From assembly GCA_946414655.1 (NCBI GenBank), contig CAMKPL010000003.1:103470-167469 (forward strand): a stretch of DNA of 64,000 bases. The letters are read 5' to 3'. This document shows positions 19,795 to 29,183 of this stretch, one piece after another. This DNA comes from an uncultured Caryophanales bacterium. Lineage in GTDB: Bacteria > Bacillota_I > Bacilli_A > RFN20 > CAG-826. The notes beneath the pieces are model-generated. The model was not told the DNA's origin and searched no databases. It saw only the letters and a list, made by a program, of their open reading frames with translations. The translations under genes were made by a program, and so were the position numbers. Positions within the stretch are counted from its first letter, which is position 1; each line of letters begins with the position of its first letter.

Positions 19795-20982
19795 ATGAAC
19801 TATATCTTTATCTCTCCGAACTTCCCAAAAACATACGAACACTTCGCTAGTGAACTCAAAAACGCTGGTGTTCGTGTTTTAGGTATCGGTGATCAACCAT
19901 TTGAGAGTTTATCAGATGAATTAAAAAGTTCTTTAACTGAATACTGTTTTGTCAGTGATATGAATCGTGTTGATTGGATGATTAACACGATTAGTTACTT
20001 ACAAAGTAAGTATGGACAAATAGATTTTATTGAATCCAATAATGAATATTGGCTCAAAAATGATGCGACATATCGTGAATGGTTTAATGTTCCTAATGGA
20101 ATGAGGCCGTCTGATTTAGAAGTACGCCAAAAAAAATCAACAATGAAGAGGTTCTTTAAACGAGCTGGTGTTAAGACCGCGCGTTATATCATTGTTTCTT
20201 CTTTGAAGAAATCAATTGAATTTACTAAAGAAGTTGGTTTTCCGGTGTTCGCTAAACCTGATGCGGGTGTTGGCGCAAGCGATACTTTTAAAATTAAGAA
20301 TATCAAAGAGCTTAAAAAGTTCCATGAATTAAAACTTAGTGAACCATTCATCATGGAAGAATACCTTGATGGTTATATCACCTCATTTGATGGAATCGCT
20401 GACGCAAAATCCAAAGTTGCGATGTGTTTTAATGAAACATTCCCAACACCAATTGCGGAAATCGTATCCAAGAATAAGGATGTCTATTACTATGCTAAAA
20501 CAAAAATGGATCCCGATTTCTATACAATCGGATGCAAAGTTGTCAAGGCGTTTAAACTGCAACAACGTTGTTTCCATATCGAGTTCTTTGTATTAACAAA
20601 GGACAAGAAAGGATTAGGTAAGAAAGGTGATATTGTCGCATTAGAAGCGAATTTACGTTCACCAGGTGGTAATACATCAGATTTGCTTAATCTCACCACT
20701 AATATTTCTTATTACAAAACATATGCTGATGTAATTATGGGAAACAAAGTTTGTCCAGTTTATGAAAGTAACCGAATTGCAGTAAGCGTCAATAGAAAGA
20801 AAGAATTTAATTATCAACATTCTAACCACGAGATCGAACAATTATTTGGAGAGCACATCGTTGAACACGACTCTTATCCAGATGCTTTTAGAGCAGCGAT
20901 GGGTGATGAATATTACTTTGCAGTTTTTACAAACGAAAAAGATATGAAGACATTTGTTAAGTTTGTCCACGAGAAAAAATAA
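19795..20982 (+). CDS. ATP-grasp domain protein (carboxylate-amine ligase-like)
   Basis: VGFPVFAKPDAGVGASDTFKI, EPFIMEEYLDGYI, EANLRSPGG ATP-grasp motifs. Confidence 0.8.
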   Translation: MNYIFISPNFPKTYEHFASELKNAGVRVLGIGDQPFESLSDELKSSLTEYCFVSDMNRVDWMINTISYLQSKYGQIDFIESNNEYWLKNDATYREWFNVPNGMRPSDLEVRQKKSTMKRFFKRAGVKTARYIIVSSLKKSIEFTKEVGFPVFAKPDAGVGASDTFKIKNIKELKKFHELKLSEPFIMEEYLDGYITSFDGIADAKSKVAMCFNETFPTPIAEIVSKNKDVYYYAKTKMDPDFYTIGCKVVKAFKLQQRCFHIEFFVLTKDKKGLGKKGDIVALEANLRSPGGNTSDLLNLTTNISYYKTYADVIMGNKVCPVYESNRIAVSVNRKKEFNYQHSNHEIEQLFGEHIVEHDSYPDAFRAAMGDEYYFAVFTNEKDMKTFVKFVHEKK

Positions 20983-21017
20983 AAATATTCTTGGCAAATG
21001 TGCTATATTTCTAGTAT

Positions 21018-21842
21018 ATGAAAGCAGTTTTAATTACTGGTGCTTCAGGCGGTATTGGTTTTGCCACCGCTAAGCATTTGATTTCTCAAGGCTATGAAGT
21101 CTATGGCTTTGATATTAAGGAACCATCGCCACTAGAACACTTTCATTTTTATCAAGTTAATATCCGTGACTCAAAGTCGATTGAGTATGCCTTTAATCAA
21201 ATCAAACAAATTGGCGTCAAGTTTGACGCGATTATCCATTTGGCTGGAATTTATGATTTAAATTCTCTGATTGAAATCAGCGAAGAAGCTTTTGTTCGTA
21301 GTTACGATATTAATCTTTTTGGTGTTTATCGAATTAATAAATGCTTTGTTCCTTTATTAGATAAAAAGGGGAAAGTTGTTATAACAACAAGCGAGCTCGC
21401 GACTGTGGATCCTCTTCCATTTACTGGAATCTATGGGATCACCAAAGCGGCCTTGGACAAATATGCTTATTCATTAAGAATGGAATTGCAGCTTCTTGGA
21501 CACCAAGTTGTGGTTGTTCGACCAGGCGCAATTGATACTGGTTTGCTAAATATTTCCCTAGCAAAACTCGAGGATTTTAAGCAAAACACTGTTATTTTTA
21601 AAGAACATGCCACAAAATTTGATGAGATTGTCAATTCTGTTGAATCAAAGAAGATTCCGCCAGAAAAACTGGCTAAACTATTTGGAAAAATTCTTTCAAA
21701 AAAGAAAAACAAGTTTGTTTACAAAATTAATCGAAACTTCTTATTAAAGGTGCTCAATTGTTTACCAGATAGATTTCAAACTTGGGTTATCAAAAAGATT
21801 CTCACAAAGAAAAATAAAAAGAAACAAAATGGGTCAAATTAG
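21018..21842 (+). CDS. SDR-family oxidoreductase
   Basis: TGASGGIGFATAKHL, YGITKAALDKY motifs. Confidence 0.9.
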   Translation: MKAVLITGASGGIGFATAKHLISQGYEVYGFDIKEPSPLEHFHFYQVNIRDSKSIEYAFNQIKQIGVKFDAIIHLAGIYDLNSLIEISEEAFVRSYDINLFGVYRINKCFVPLLDKKGKVVITTSELATVDPLPFTGIYGITKAALDKYAYSLRMELQLLGHQVVVVRPGAIDTGLLNISLAKLEDFKQNTVIFKEHATKFDEIVNSVESKKIPPEKLAKLFGKILSKKKNKFVYKINRNFLLKVLNCLPDRFQTWVIKKILTKKNKKKQNGSN

Positions 21843-22190
21843 ATTCATAACGGAATCACTGAAAATTAAACCTCATGCAAGCCAAATCCTTTGCCACATT
21901 ATCTAAACTCCAACTGAATTAATTAGGTTTTGTCAGGAAAATAATATTGTTATTGAATCATATAGCCCAATCGCCCACGATCTTGCATTAGAAAATAAGA
22001 AGTTCAGGAAATTGCTAAAAAGTATGGTGTCTTTGAGGCTCAACTTTGTATTAAATACACGTTGCAACTTAACACAATATCGATTCCAAAGGCTTCATCG
22101 AAACAACATATCGATGACAATACAAAACTTAACTTTGTCATTTCTAAAAAAGATATGGAAAAACTCTTAAAGATCGATACAATTGATTAT
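21843..22190 (+). pseudogene. Degraded aldo/keto reductase
   Basis: Discontinuous frames encode FCQENNIVIESYSPIAH..., VQEIAKKYGV..., AQLCIKYTLQLNTISIPKASSKQHIDDNTKLNFVISKKDMEKLLKI, i.e. the AKR C-terminal half. Confidence 0.75.
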
Positions 22191-22207
22191 CGATCAAGTT
22201 GGAAACG

Positions 22208-22258
22208 TTCAAAAAGACATGAAAAAACTTCGACTAATGCGAAGTTTTTTGTTTGCTT
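22208..22258. terminator. Intrinsic terminator
   Basis: AAAAAACTTCGACTAATGCGAAGTTTTTT. Confidence 0.8.
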
Positions 22259-22931
22259 ATAAATCAACTTGTTCAAGTTTTTTTGAACTAATTTTATAAA
22301 CAAGAAAATGTAATAAAGCGGAAATTCCCAATGCAATTGCTAGAAAGACAAATTGAATTCCAACGCCACTATTGTTGAGTAGGTTCATATAACTTTCGCC
22401 GATACCAGGAATATAAGGGATGGCAATAGTGAATACACCAAGATAAACAACAAACCCAATTATGGTTAGAATAGTTGAAGCAACGATTGATTTTCCGTTC
22501 TTATAATAAATTGAAAAGAAAATTAAATCGGCAATGGCATAGCCAATAATAGCGATTGATACAACGGAGACAAATCCATGTAAATCTAATCCTGGAATTT
22601 TAGCATTTGTTCCAGAACCAACATAGAACGCAATTGGTAGAAGCAACGACATAACAGCAATAAATGTACCTTGCATAATTAAAACAGTGAAAATTCTTGC
22701 TTTAACAATATCTTTCTTTCTCACTGGAAGTAAAACCGAGTAAAGGAGATCGTTACTTTGTTGTCCTTTGTTTGCTCCAAGGAACAAAATTGGGTAACAG
22801 CTAAGAATGTATATGAAACCTACCGCAAGTGGATAACCAGGAATAAGAATCATTAATGGAAAAACAAAAACAAACATATAGCAGATGTAGTGCATAGCTA
22901 ATTTAAATTCCTTATAAAGCAAAGCTTTCAT
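22257..22931 (-). CDS. ABC-2 type transporter permease
   Basis: Six-TM protein overlapping the upstream ATPase gene. Confidence 0.75.
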   Translation of the reverse strand: MKALLYKEFKLAMHYICYMFVFVFPLMILIPGYPLAVGFIYILSCYPILFLGANKGQQSNDLLYSVLLPVRKKDIVKARIFTVLIMQGTFIAVMSLLLPIAFYVGSGTNAKIPGLDLHGFVSVVSIAIIGYAIADLIFFSIYYKNGKSIVASTILTIIGFVVYLGVFTIAIPYIPGIGESYMNLLNNSGVGIQFVFLAIALGISALLHFLVYKISSKKLEQVDL

Positions 22932-23781
22932 GATCTTTACTCCTTTCTAGATAAACCATGATTTGTTCTAAATCTGGTTCAACTGGTTTAAGGCCCGCTT
23001 TTTCAAAGGTCGCCTTTTTATCAACGCTTATTAGACCTTCAATGTGGTCATCAAGTTCCTTCCAAGAAATGTATTCTTTTTCAAGAAGTTTGTTCTTCTT
23101 TTCGTCTTTGACGAAGAGATATTGTTTGATGAAGTCTTTTTTTGTTCCTGTATAAAGAATGCATCCATCGTGAATATAAGTGATTCCGGTTGCGCATTTA
23201 TCGAGGTCACTAGTAATGTGGGTTGAGAACAATATTGAGCGTTCACCGCTTTTAACAATTTCTCTAAAGATATCTAATACTTCATCTCGTGAAACTGGAT
23301 CTAATCCTGAAGTTGGTTCATCAAGAATTAAAAGTTCGGCATTATGTGAAAGAGCAATCGCGACATTGTATTTCACTTTCATACCACTAGATAATTCTTC
23401 TAGTTTCTTATCAATATTTAATTTAAATAACTTACAAAACTGTTCAAACTTTTTTTCATCAAAATTATGGTAGAAGCGTTTTGTCACATTCATAATCTGG
23501 CGAATAGTTTTGTTTGGATAATAATTAAGATCACTTAACGCAAATCCAATCCGTTGTTTATTTTCGAGTTCAAACTCCGTCATGTCTTTACCAAAAGCAG
23601 TAATAGTTCCACCTTGATAATGAATCAAATTCATAATGCTTTTTAGTGTCGTTGTTTTGCCAGCACCATTACGACCAATAAAACCCATGATTTGTCCAGG
23701 TTTCACCGCAAAACTCACATTTTTTAGTGAAAATGATGGGTAATCTTTATCGAGGTGTTCGACCTTTAAAATGTCTTCCAT
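22912..23781 (-). CDS. ABC transporter ATP-binding protein
   Basis: GFIGRNGAGKTTTLKSIM, LSSGMKVKYNVAIALSHNAELLILDEPTSGLD. Confidence 0.95.
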   Translation of the reverse strand: MEDILKVEHLDKDYPSFSLKNVSFAVKPGQIMGFIGRNGAGKTTTLKSIMNLIHYQGGTITAFGKDMTEFELENKQRIGFALSDLNYYPNKTIRQIMNVTKRFYHNFDEKKFEQFCKLFKLNIDKKLEELSSGMKVKYNVAIALSHNAELLILDEPTSGLDPVSRDEVLDIFREIVKSGERSILFSTHITSDLDKCATGITYIHDGCILYTGTKKDFIKQYLFVKDEKKNKLLEKEYISWKELDDHIEGLISVDKKATFEKAGLKPVEPDLEQIMVYLERSKDHESFAL

Positions 23782-23782
23782 C

Positions 23783-23977
23783 TTAACGATCCTCCATTAA
23801 GGAATAGAACATATCTGCCTTAAGTAAAGCAATGCCTCTTTTTTTATCACCCATCACCATGAGAGTTTCGCCTTCTTTAATGTCAAACATCTTTCTGGCT
23901 TCACTTGGAATGGTAATTTGGCCTTTTGGTCCGACCTTGACACTGACAATAAATCGATCTTTATTATTCTTTTCCAT
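23783..23977 (-). CDS. AbrB/MazE/SpoVT-type DNA-binding protein
   Basis: VKVGPKGQITIPSEARKMFDIKEGETLMVMGD. Confidence 0.9.
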   Translation of the reverse strand: MEKNNKDRFIVSVKVGPKGQITIPSEARKMFDIKEGETLMVMGDKKRGIALLKADMFYSLMEDR

Positions 23978-24079
23978 AGTCTTACCTTTCTTACTTTTCT
24001 TACTTAATTATAAGGTTATATAAATCAAAGTCAAATAAAAAAACCCGCAGTTGCGAGTTCTTCCATTAATGATTAAATT

Positions 24080-24643
24080 CTATTTAAGTTTAAGGCCGAC
24101 TTTGAAGGCATCGCCGACTCTTCCACCAACTTTATAGTAACCAAAGGTGTATGGATCATAGGCGATCGCTTCTAGCTTATCGATATCGACTTTACCATTA
24201 ACTAATTTATCTTCTTCGACTGATGTTCTTAAGACTTTTCCAACAACACCGATACCGTATTCTTTGTTTTGGAATTCAATGAATTCACATTCCATTGCGA
24301 TTGGAAGTTCATTAATAATTGGAGCATCAACTAGAGAAGACTTAACGTAAGTTAAACCACTCTTAGATAGTTTGTCTTTGGTGCTGTTTCCAGAGACAAC
24401 TCCGAAGTAGTCTGCTTCAACAACATGCTTAGCATCAGCAATATGCACAACAAAGCCTTTCTTTGCTTTGATGTTTTGCACTGTTTTATGTGTTTCAGTA
24501 AGGTTTAATGCGACAATGTCGCGATCAATCATTGTTCCCCATGCGGCGTTCATGACGTTAACACTACCATCTTCATTAAAGGTGGAGATTAATAAGACTG
24601 GCATTGGGAAGATTGCTTCAGTTGTTTTAATTTCTTTTTTCAT
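24080..24643 (-). CDS. Flavin reductase-like FMN-binding protein
   Basis: VLLISTFNEDGSVNVMNAAWGTMIDRD...NLTETHKT. Confidence 0.85.
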   Translation of the reverse strand: MKKEIKTTEAIFPMPVLLISTFNEDGSVNVMNAAWGTMIDRDIVALNLTETHKTVQNIKAKKGFVVHIADAKHVVEADYFGVVSGNSTKDKLSKSGLTYVKSSLVDAPIINELPIAMECEFIEFQNKEYGIGVVGKVLRTSVEEDKLVNGKVDIDKLEAIAYDPYTFGYYKVGGRVGDAFKVGLKLK

Positions 24644-25011
24644 TTATTTTTCCTCATGTATATTGTGAACCAAAACTCGTTATTTAGCTTCATATAATTT
24701 TGATTTTTCAAAGAAAAAGGATTGACACAGTATCAATCCTCTTCAAATTTGGGTGAAGCGTTAGGGACTGTATCCGCTACTTTTTGACTGAGATTCTAGT
24801 CATTAAGAATGAATTTCATTCTAAACTTCGTCTATTAGTATAGAGATTCATATCTAAAGATAAAACTATAAAAATAACGATTTAATCGATACTTTAATAT
24901 GATGCTTCGTAGAAAAGGTTATTTTTATAAGTGTTGAACACTCAATATGTATAAGTGGGAATTCATAAATAAAGACTGATATTTTTGAAGTTATGCAATT
25001 CCCACATAAAA

Positions 25012-25054
25012 AGCCCATTCCCACCTATTTTTTGGTGAATTTGGGCTGTTTTTA
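25012..25054 (-). terminator. Terminator-like hairpin containing an ATTCCCACC/GGTGAAT stem
   Basis: AGCCCATTCCCACCTATTTTTTGGTGAATTTGGGCTGTTTTT. Confidence 0.55.
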
Positions 25055-25111
25055 TTCGTTTTTAGTAGATTCCCACCTAGTTTTAGAACCCGTACCGTAT
25101 TGATTCGAGTT

Positions 25112-27271
25112 TTATTTTTTTCTAGTTCGTTCTATAGCGCAGGTTGGGCATCCAGTGTGGAGACTAATTCTTGACGCTAATGTTGCCTCCCATTCATGTC
25201 CGTGTTTACATTTCCACCAGACTTTTTTGTGCGAACCACCGCCGCCTCCAACTTGAGAAGGCAGAAGGTTTTTGTTTTTCTCGTAATTCCATTCTGCCGC
25301 TAATTCTGGATGCAGCGTTTCTAAGTCATTGATTCCTTTCACGACGCGTTTGTTGCTACAAACGGGGCAACAACAATTATATTTTGCTCTTATGGCAATT
25401 TGTGTATCGTAAGAATGGCCATTTGGGCATTTCCACCAAACAACTCTCTCAGAACCAGGAAGAACATCTGAAGGTTTTAAATCTCCGTTTTTCTCGCAGT
25501 CCCATTCTTTTGCAAGGTTAGGAAAAAGTGTTTCAAAATCATTTTTGCCTTTATCTGGTTTTTGTCCAGAACATATTGGGCATCCTGAATGCAGTTTTGT
25601 TCGCGAACGTATACTCGCATCGTAATGATGACCTTTTGGGCAAATCCAGGAAACTTTCTTTCCATTCAGAGCTGTTATGTTATTAGGCTTTAAATCTCCA
25701 TTTTTCTCATAATTCCATTCTTTTGCAATATTCGGGAATTGCGATTCTAAATCATTGAATCCAGGTAAAACGACGCGACCACTACAAACTGGACATCCGT
25801 TATGATGGTGAATACCAGTTCGTGATCCAATAACGGCTTGCCACTCATGGCCGAGGTGACATTTCCACCAAACCTTTTGATTGGAAGAATTTGAAAACAT
25901 GTCGGGTTTTAATTGACCATTACGTTCATAATTCCATTCTTTCGCAACATCAGGGCTTAATTTCGCAAGGGAATTCTCTTTTTGATATGTAACAAATAGT
26001 TCATTAATTTGAGTTAAATCTCTTTTTAAATCCGCTGAGATAGAATGGTTTTTGCCTGTTATTCTTCCAATTTCCTTGAACATTAGATTTATAGGTTTAT
26101 CCATAAGAAGAACATTTGAATGAATTCTTTCGCATTCAATCTTTATTGATTTACTAAAATACTTTGGGCAACCTTTTTCTCTCAGCCTAATAAGTGTAAT
26201 GTTAGCGATAGCACAAAGACTATCCTTTTCTAAATCTCTTTTTATTGATTTGTGCCAATTCACGCCATCATATTCGATTCCAATTTTTAATGATGGAATG
26301 TAAACATCTAGCTCTCTATTTGAAATCTCTTTTAATACTGGGTTTTCTATTGCATCAGGAAACACTTGTTTTACATAGTAAAATAAAGCTTTTTCAGGCA
26401 AAGAAGATTGCGTTTCTTTTGCACATTCCGGGCACCCGTTGCCTCGAACTCGAGAGTTAATTGTTGCCTCCCAGCTGTGCCCACGCAGACACTTCCACCA
26501 CGCCTTTTCTTTACTACCATATGATATTCGATATGGATCAATTATATTTTTATTGAAATCCCATTCTTTTTCTAAGTTTGGAGCAATAGTAAAGAGATCG
26601 TTAAACCCTTTAATAATTTTTCTATTTGAACAATAAGGGCAGCGTGTCCCCTTCGTAAAATCAGCTATCTGAGCAGACCAAGAATGTCCTTTTTCGCATT
26701 TAAACCAGACTTTTTTATTGGAATGTAAACCAGGATAATCTTCTGGTTTTGTTACATTTTTCTCATAGTCCCAGAATATTTTTATTTCTGGATATAATGT
26801 TCCAACATCGTTGAACCCGGGGAATGCTTTTTGATTCAAACAATATGGGCACCCACTATGTTTTGATGCTCTATATTGAGCCTCAGTAGGCCAGGAATGA
26901 CCGTGTTTACACTTCCACCACACCTTTTTGTGTGAAAGATAAGTTATCTCGTCTGGCAGTATAGTATTTTTCTCGTAATCCCATTCATCCATTAACTCAG
27001 GGCATTTTGATTTTAAGTCATTAAAACCTTTGCGAACTTCTAAATTCGCACAAACTTTACATCCGGACTTATAAATTGTCCTTCTATAAACTGGCGCGGA
27101 ATAAGAGTGTCCCTCTTTACACTTCCAATAAAACTTCACGTTTGAACCATATGAAACATTATGTGGATTTTTATTACCGTTTTTTTCATAATCCCATTCA
27201 TCTAAAAGATAAGCGGCATTATTCTTTGTACACCAGTTAAACAAACTATTCTCTTCTACAAACTTTTTCAT
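25112..27271 (-). CDS. Multi-zinc-ribbon (DUF4379-like) protein with central Vsr/DUF559-like nuclease domain
   Basis: Eight repeats of the type EWxYEKNxxxxPxxxxxxSxKKVWWKCxxGHxWxAxIxxRxxxxxGCPxC; central LPEKALFYYVKQVFPDAIEN...LDVYIPSLKIGIEYDGVNWHKS...LIRLREKGCP. Confidence 0.75.
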   Translation of the reverse strand: MKKFVEENSLFNWCTKNNAAYLLDEWDYEKNGNKNPHNVSYGSNVKFYWKCKEGHSYSAPVYRRTIYKSGCKVCANLEVRKGFNDLKSKCPELMDEWDYEKNTILPDEITYLSHKKVWWKCKHGHSWPTEAQYRASKHSGCPYCLNQKAFPGFNDVGTLYPEIKIFWDYEKNVTKPEDYPGLHSNKKVWFKCEKGHSWSAQIADFTKGTRCPYCSNRKIIKGFNDLFTIAPNLEKEWDFNKNIIDPYRISYGSKEKAWWKCLRGHSWEATINSRVRGNGCPECAKETQSSLPEKALFYYVKQVFPDAIENPVLKEISNRELDVYIPSLKIGIEYDGVNWHKSIKRDLEKDSLCAIANITLIRLREKGCPKYFSKSIKIECERIHSNVLLMDKPINLMFKEIGRITGKNHSISADLKRDLTQINELFVTYQKENSLAKLSPDVAKEWNYERNGQLKPDMFSNSSNQKVWWKCHLGHEWQAVIGSRTGIHHHNGCPVCSGRVVLPGFNDLESQFPNIAKEWNYEKNGDLKPNNITALNGKKVSWICPKGHHYDASIRSRTKLHSGCPICSGQKPDKGKNDFETLFPNLAKEWDCEKNGDLKPSDVLPGSERVVWWKCPNGHSYDTQIAIRAKYNCCCPVCSNKRVVKGINDLETLHPELAAEWNYEKNKNLLPSQVGGGGGSHKKVWWKCKHGHEWEATLASRISLHTGCPTCAIERTRKK

Positions 27272-28767
27272 TCTACAAATTTCCAGTGATATCCGCCCGC
27301 AACTGTTTGCTTACCCGAACAAGCTCTACCGATACTACTTGAATCAATATGACATTGTCGTGAAGCGTAGTTAAGTGACTCAAAAATTTTATCCAATTCA
27401 ACACAATACACTCTTTTCATTCCGTGTTTGCCGACTCTCTTTGCTTTTGATACAAACTTACCATTTATATAATCTTCATAAAATGCCCAATGATACCCAC
27501 CGCATGTCCTTGAGTAGTCTTTACAACATTTCGAAATCTCGCTGTTATCTAAATTAAGAACTGTTGCAGCATTTGTAGCGCTTTTATATGTGGTATTTGT
27601 GTCAATACAAATAACCTTAATACAAGTTGTTTTTCTTTCCCTAATTTTAAACGTAGGGCCAAAATCCTCTAAGTATGACCAGTGATACCCACCAGCTGTT
27701 AAACCAGAATCTCTGCACGCCCTCCCAATATTGGCTGCTGAAATGCCTAATATATTTGAAGCATCAGTTATAGATTCATAATTTGTTTGAGTTTCTACGC
27801 ATATAATTTTCCTTTTATTTTCATCGCTTCTCGGTTGCCATGAACTCGTATATTCTTGTTCAAAACACCAATAATATCCTGCCGATGAAATAGTAGTCCC
27901 GTTTGCAGCATTATAAATCGCGCCTTCACTAATTTTGTTATCTCTCGCTGCTTCTTTAGTGCTCTTATATATTTTTATATCGTTCAGATTATTCATATTA
28001 ATTCGGACAATAGGTGTTAATTTTTGCTTAGTTGCCAATGGCACAAACGAATCATAATCTTTGACAAAACACCAATAAGATCCACCGGGTTTGTGATACC
28101 CGCGAACCTGATTACAAGCGTTGCAAATATTAGATGCACTAATTCCGGTAAGCTTTTGTGCTTCTAATTGAGAGTGGTATTTTGCAATTATGTTTAAATC
28201 ATCATCAAGTCTATAGACTCCAAAGTCTTTTTTATCGTGATATGTTTTCTTTTTTCTTGGTTTCCATTGTCCATTTTTAAAATCCGCTAAAAAAGCCCAA
28301 TAATAGCCTCCAACAGTGTTTACTCTTCCGGTATTGTGGCAACACTTTCCGATAAGCGTGTGATCATTTTTTGTCTTAGTTTCAGCTTCGCGAATTGTAT
28401 TAAAAACTTGAACTATTTCATGAGTAACCTTATCTATTTGAGCAACTTGAAAACCAAGATGGTCATGATTTTCTCCGCCTTTTGTCAAGTTATAACCGTT
28501 GCATTTTTTATCGCCAATATACGAGTGCTCTTTTTTAATATAATAAATTTCTAATTCGTTCGCCTGTTTTTGTGTCATGATATCGGAAACAATAATTTCG
28601 TGCTTAAAGCCTTCATTCCATCCATATTTCAAAATTGCACTATAAAAATATGGATTATGTCTATAACCGTTTCCATTCGCCCACCGATCGGTTGTTGATT
28701 GCTTGGTCTGTCCAACATAAACTTTGCCATTGATTTTATTAGTGTGTTTATAAATGATCCAACTCAT
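27268..28767 (-). CDS. GIY-YIG nuclease with about six NUMOD1/IENR1-like repeats
   Basis: N-terminal IYKHTNKINGKVYVGQTKQSTTDRW; then repeats ending in GGYHWxFxED. Overlaps the 27271 start codon by 4 nt. Confidence 0.8.
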   Translation of the reverse strand: MSWIIYKHTNKINGKVYVGQTKQSTTDRWANGNGYRHNPYFYSAILKYGWNEGFKHEIIVSDIMTQKQANELEIYYIKKEHSYIGDKKCNGYNLTKGGENHDHLGFQVAQIDKVTHEIVQVFNTIREAETKTKNDHTLIGKCCHNTGRVNTVGGYYWAFLADFKNGQWKPRKKKTYHDKKDFGVYRLDDDLNIIAKYHSQLEAQKLTGISASNICNACNQVRGYHKPGGSYWCFVKDYDSFVPLATKQKLTPIVRINMNNLNDIKIYKSTKEAARDNKISEGAIYNAANGTTISSAGYYWCFEQEYTSSWQPRSDENKRKIICVETQTNYESITDASNILGISAANIGRACRDSGLTAGGYHWSYLEDFGPTFKIRERKTTCIKVICIDTNTTYKSATNAATVLNLDNSEISKCCKDYSRTCGGYHWAFYEDYINGKFVSKAKRVGKHGMKRVYCVELDKIFESLNYASRQCHIDSSSIGRACSGKQTVAGGYHWKFVE

Positions 28768-29183
28768 ATTTTGATTATATCAATTTCATAAATCATTTGT
28801 ATTAAAAGTAGCGGGTTCCGCGCACGGTTCCCACTATTCCCACTTATTTCAAATAGTCAAAATCACGCTTTCTAAAGTATTAATGTATGACGATAACCCA
28901 AAGTTTTACTTGGGATTTAAGGTTAATTTGCAAAGAAAAAACCCGCGAATTGCAGAGATTATTTGAATTTCGAGCAATTTTATAGCGGGTAATTTTCAGA
29001 GTGGCCTTCTCTAACACGAAAAATGCTTATTTTCCATATCTCTAACACCGAAAATGCTAAAAATCTAACAATTTTAAGGCTTTTTCGATAAGTCTTTTCA
29101 CAAAATTACATTAACGGGTATCAAAGTTTTTCAGTTTTTCTATTACAGTTATACTTTTTTATAATAAATATAGTTTATGCGAA

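Noticed and set aside
29009-29068. 31-nt spaced repeats considered as a CRISPR array
   Set aside because: Only two clear copies, ~19-nt repeat, no cas genes in the window.
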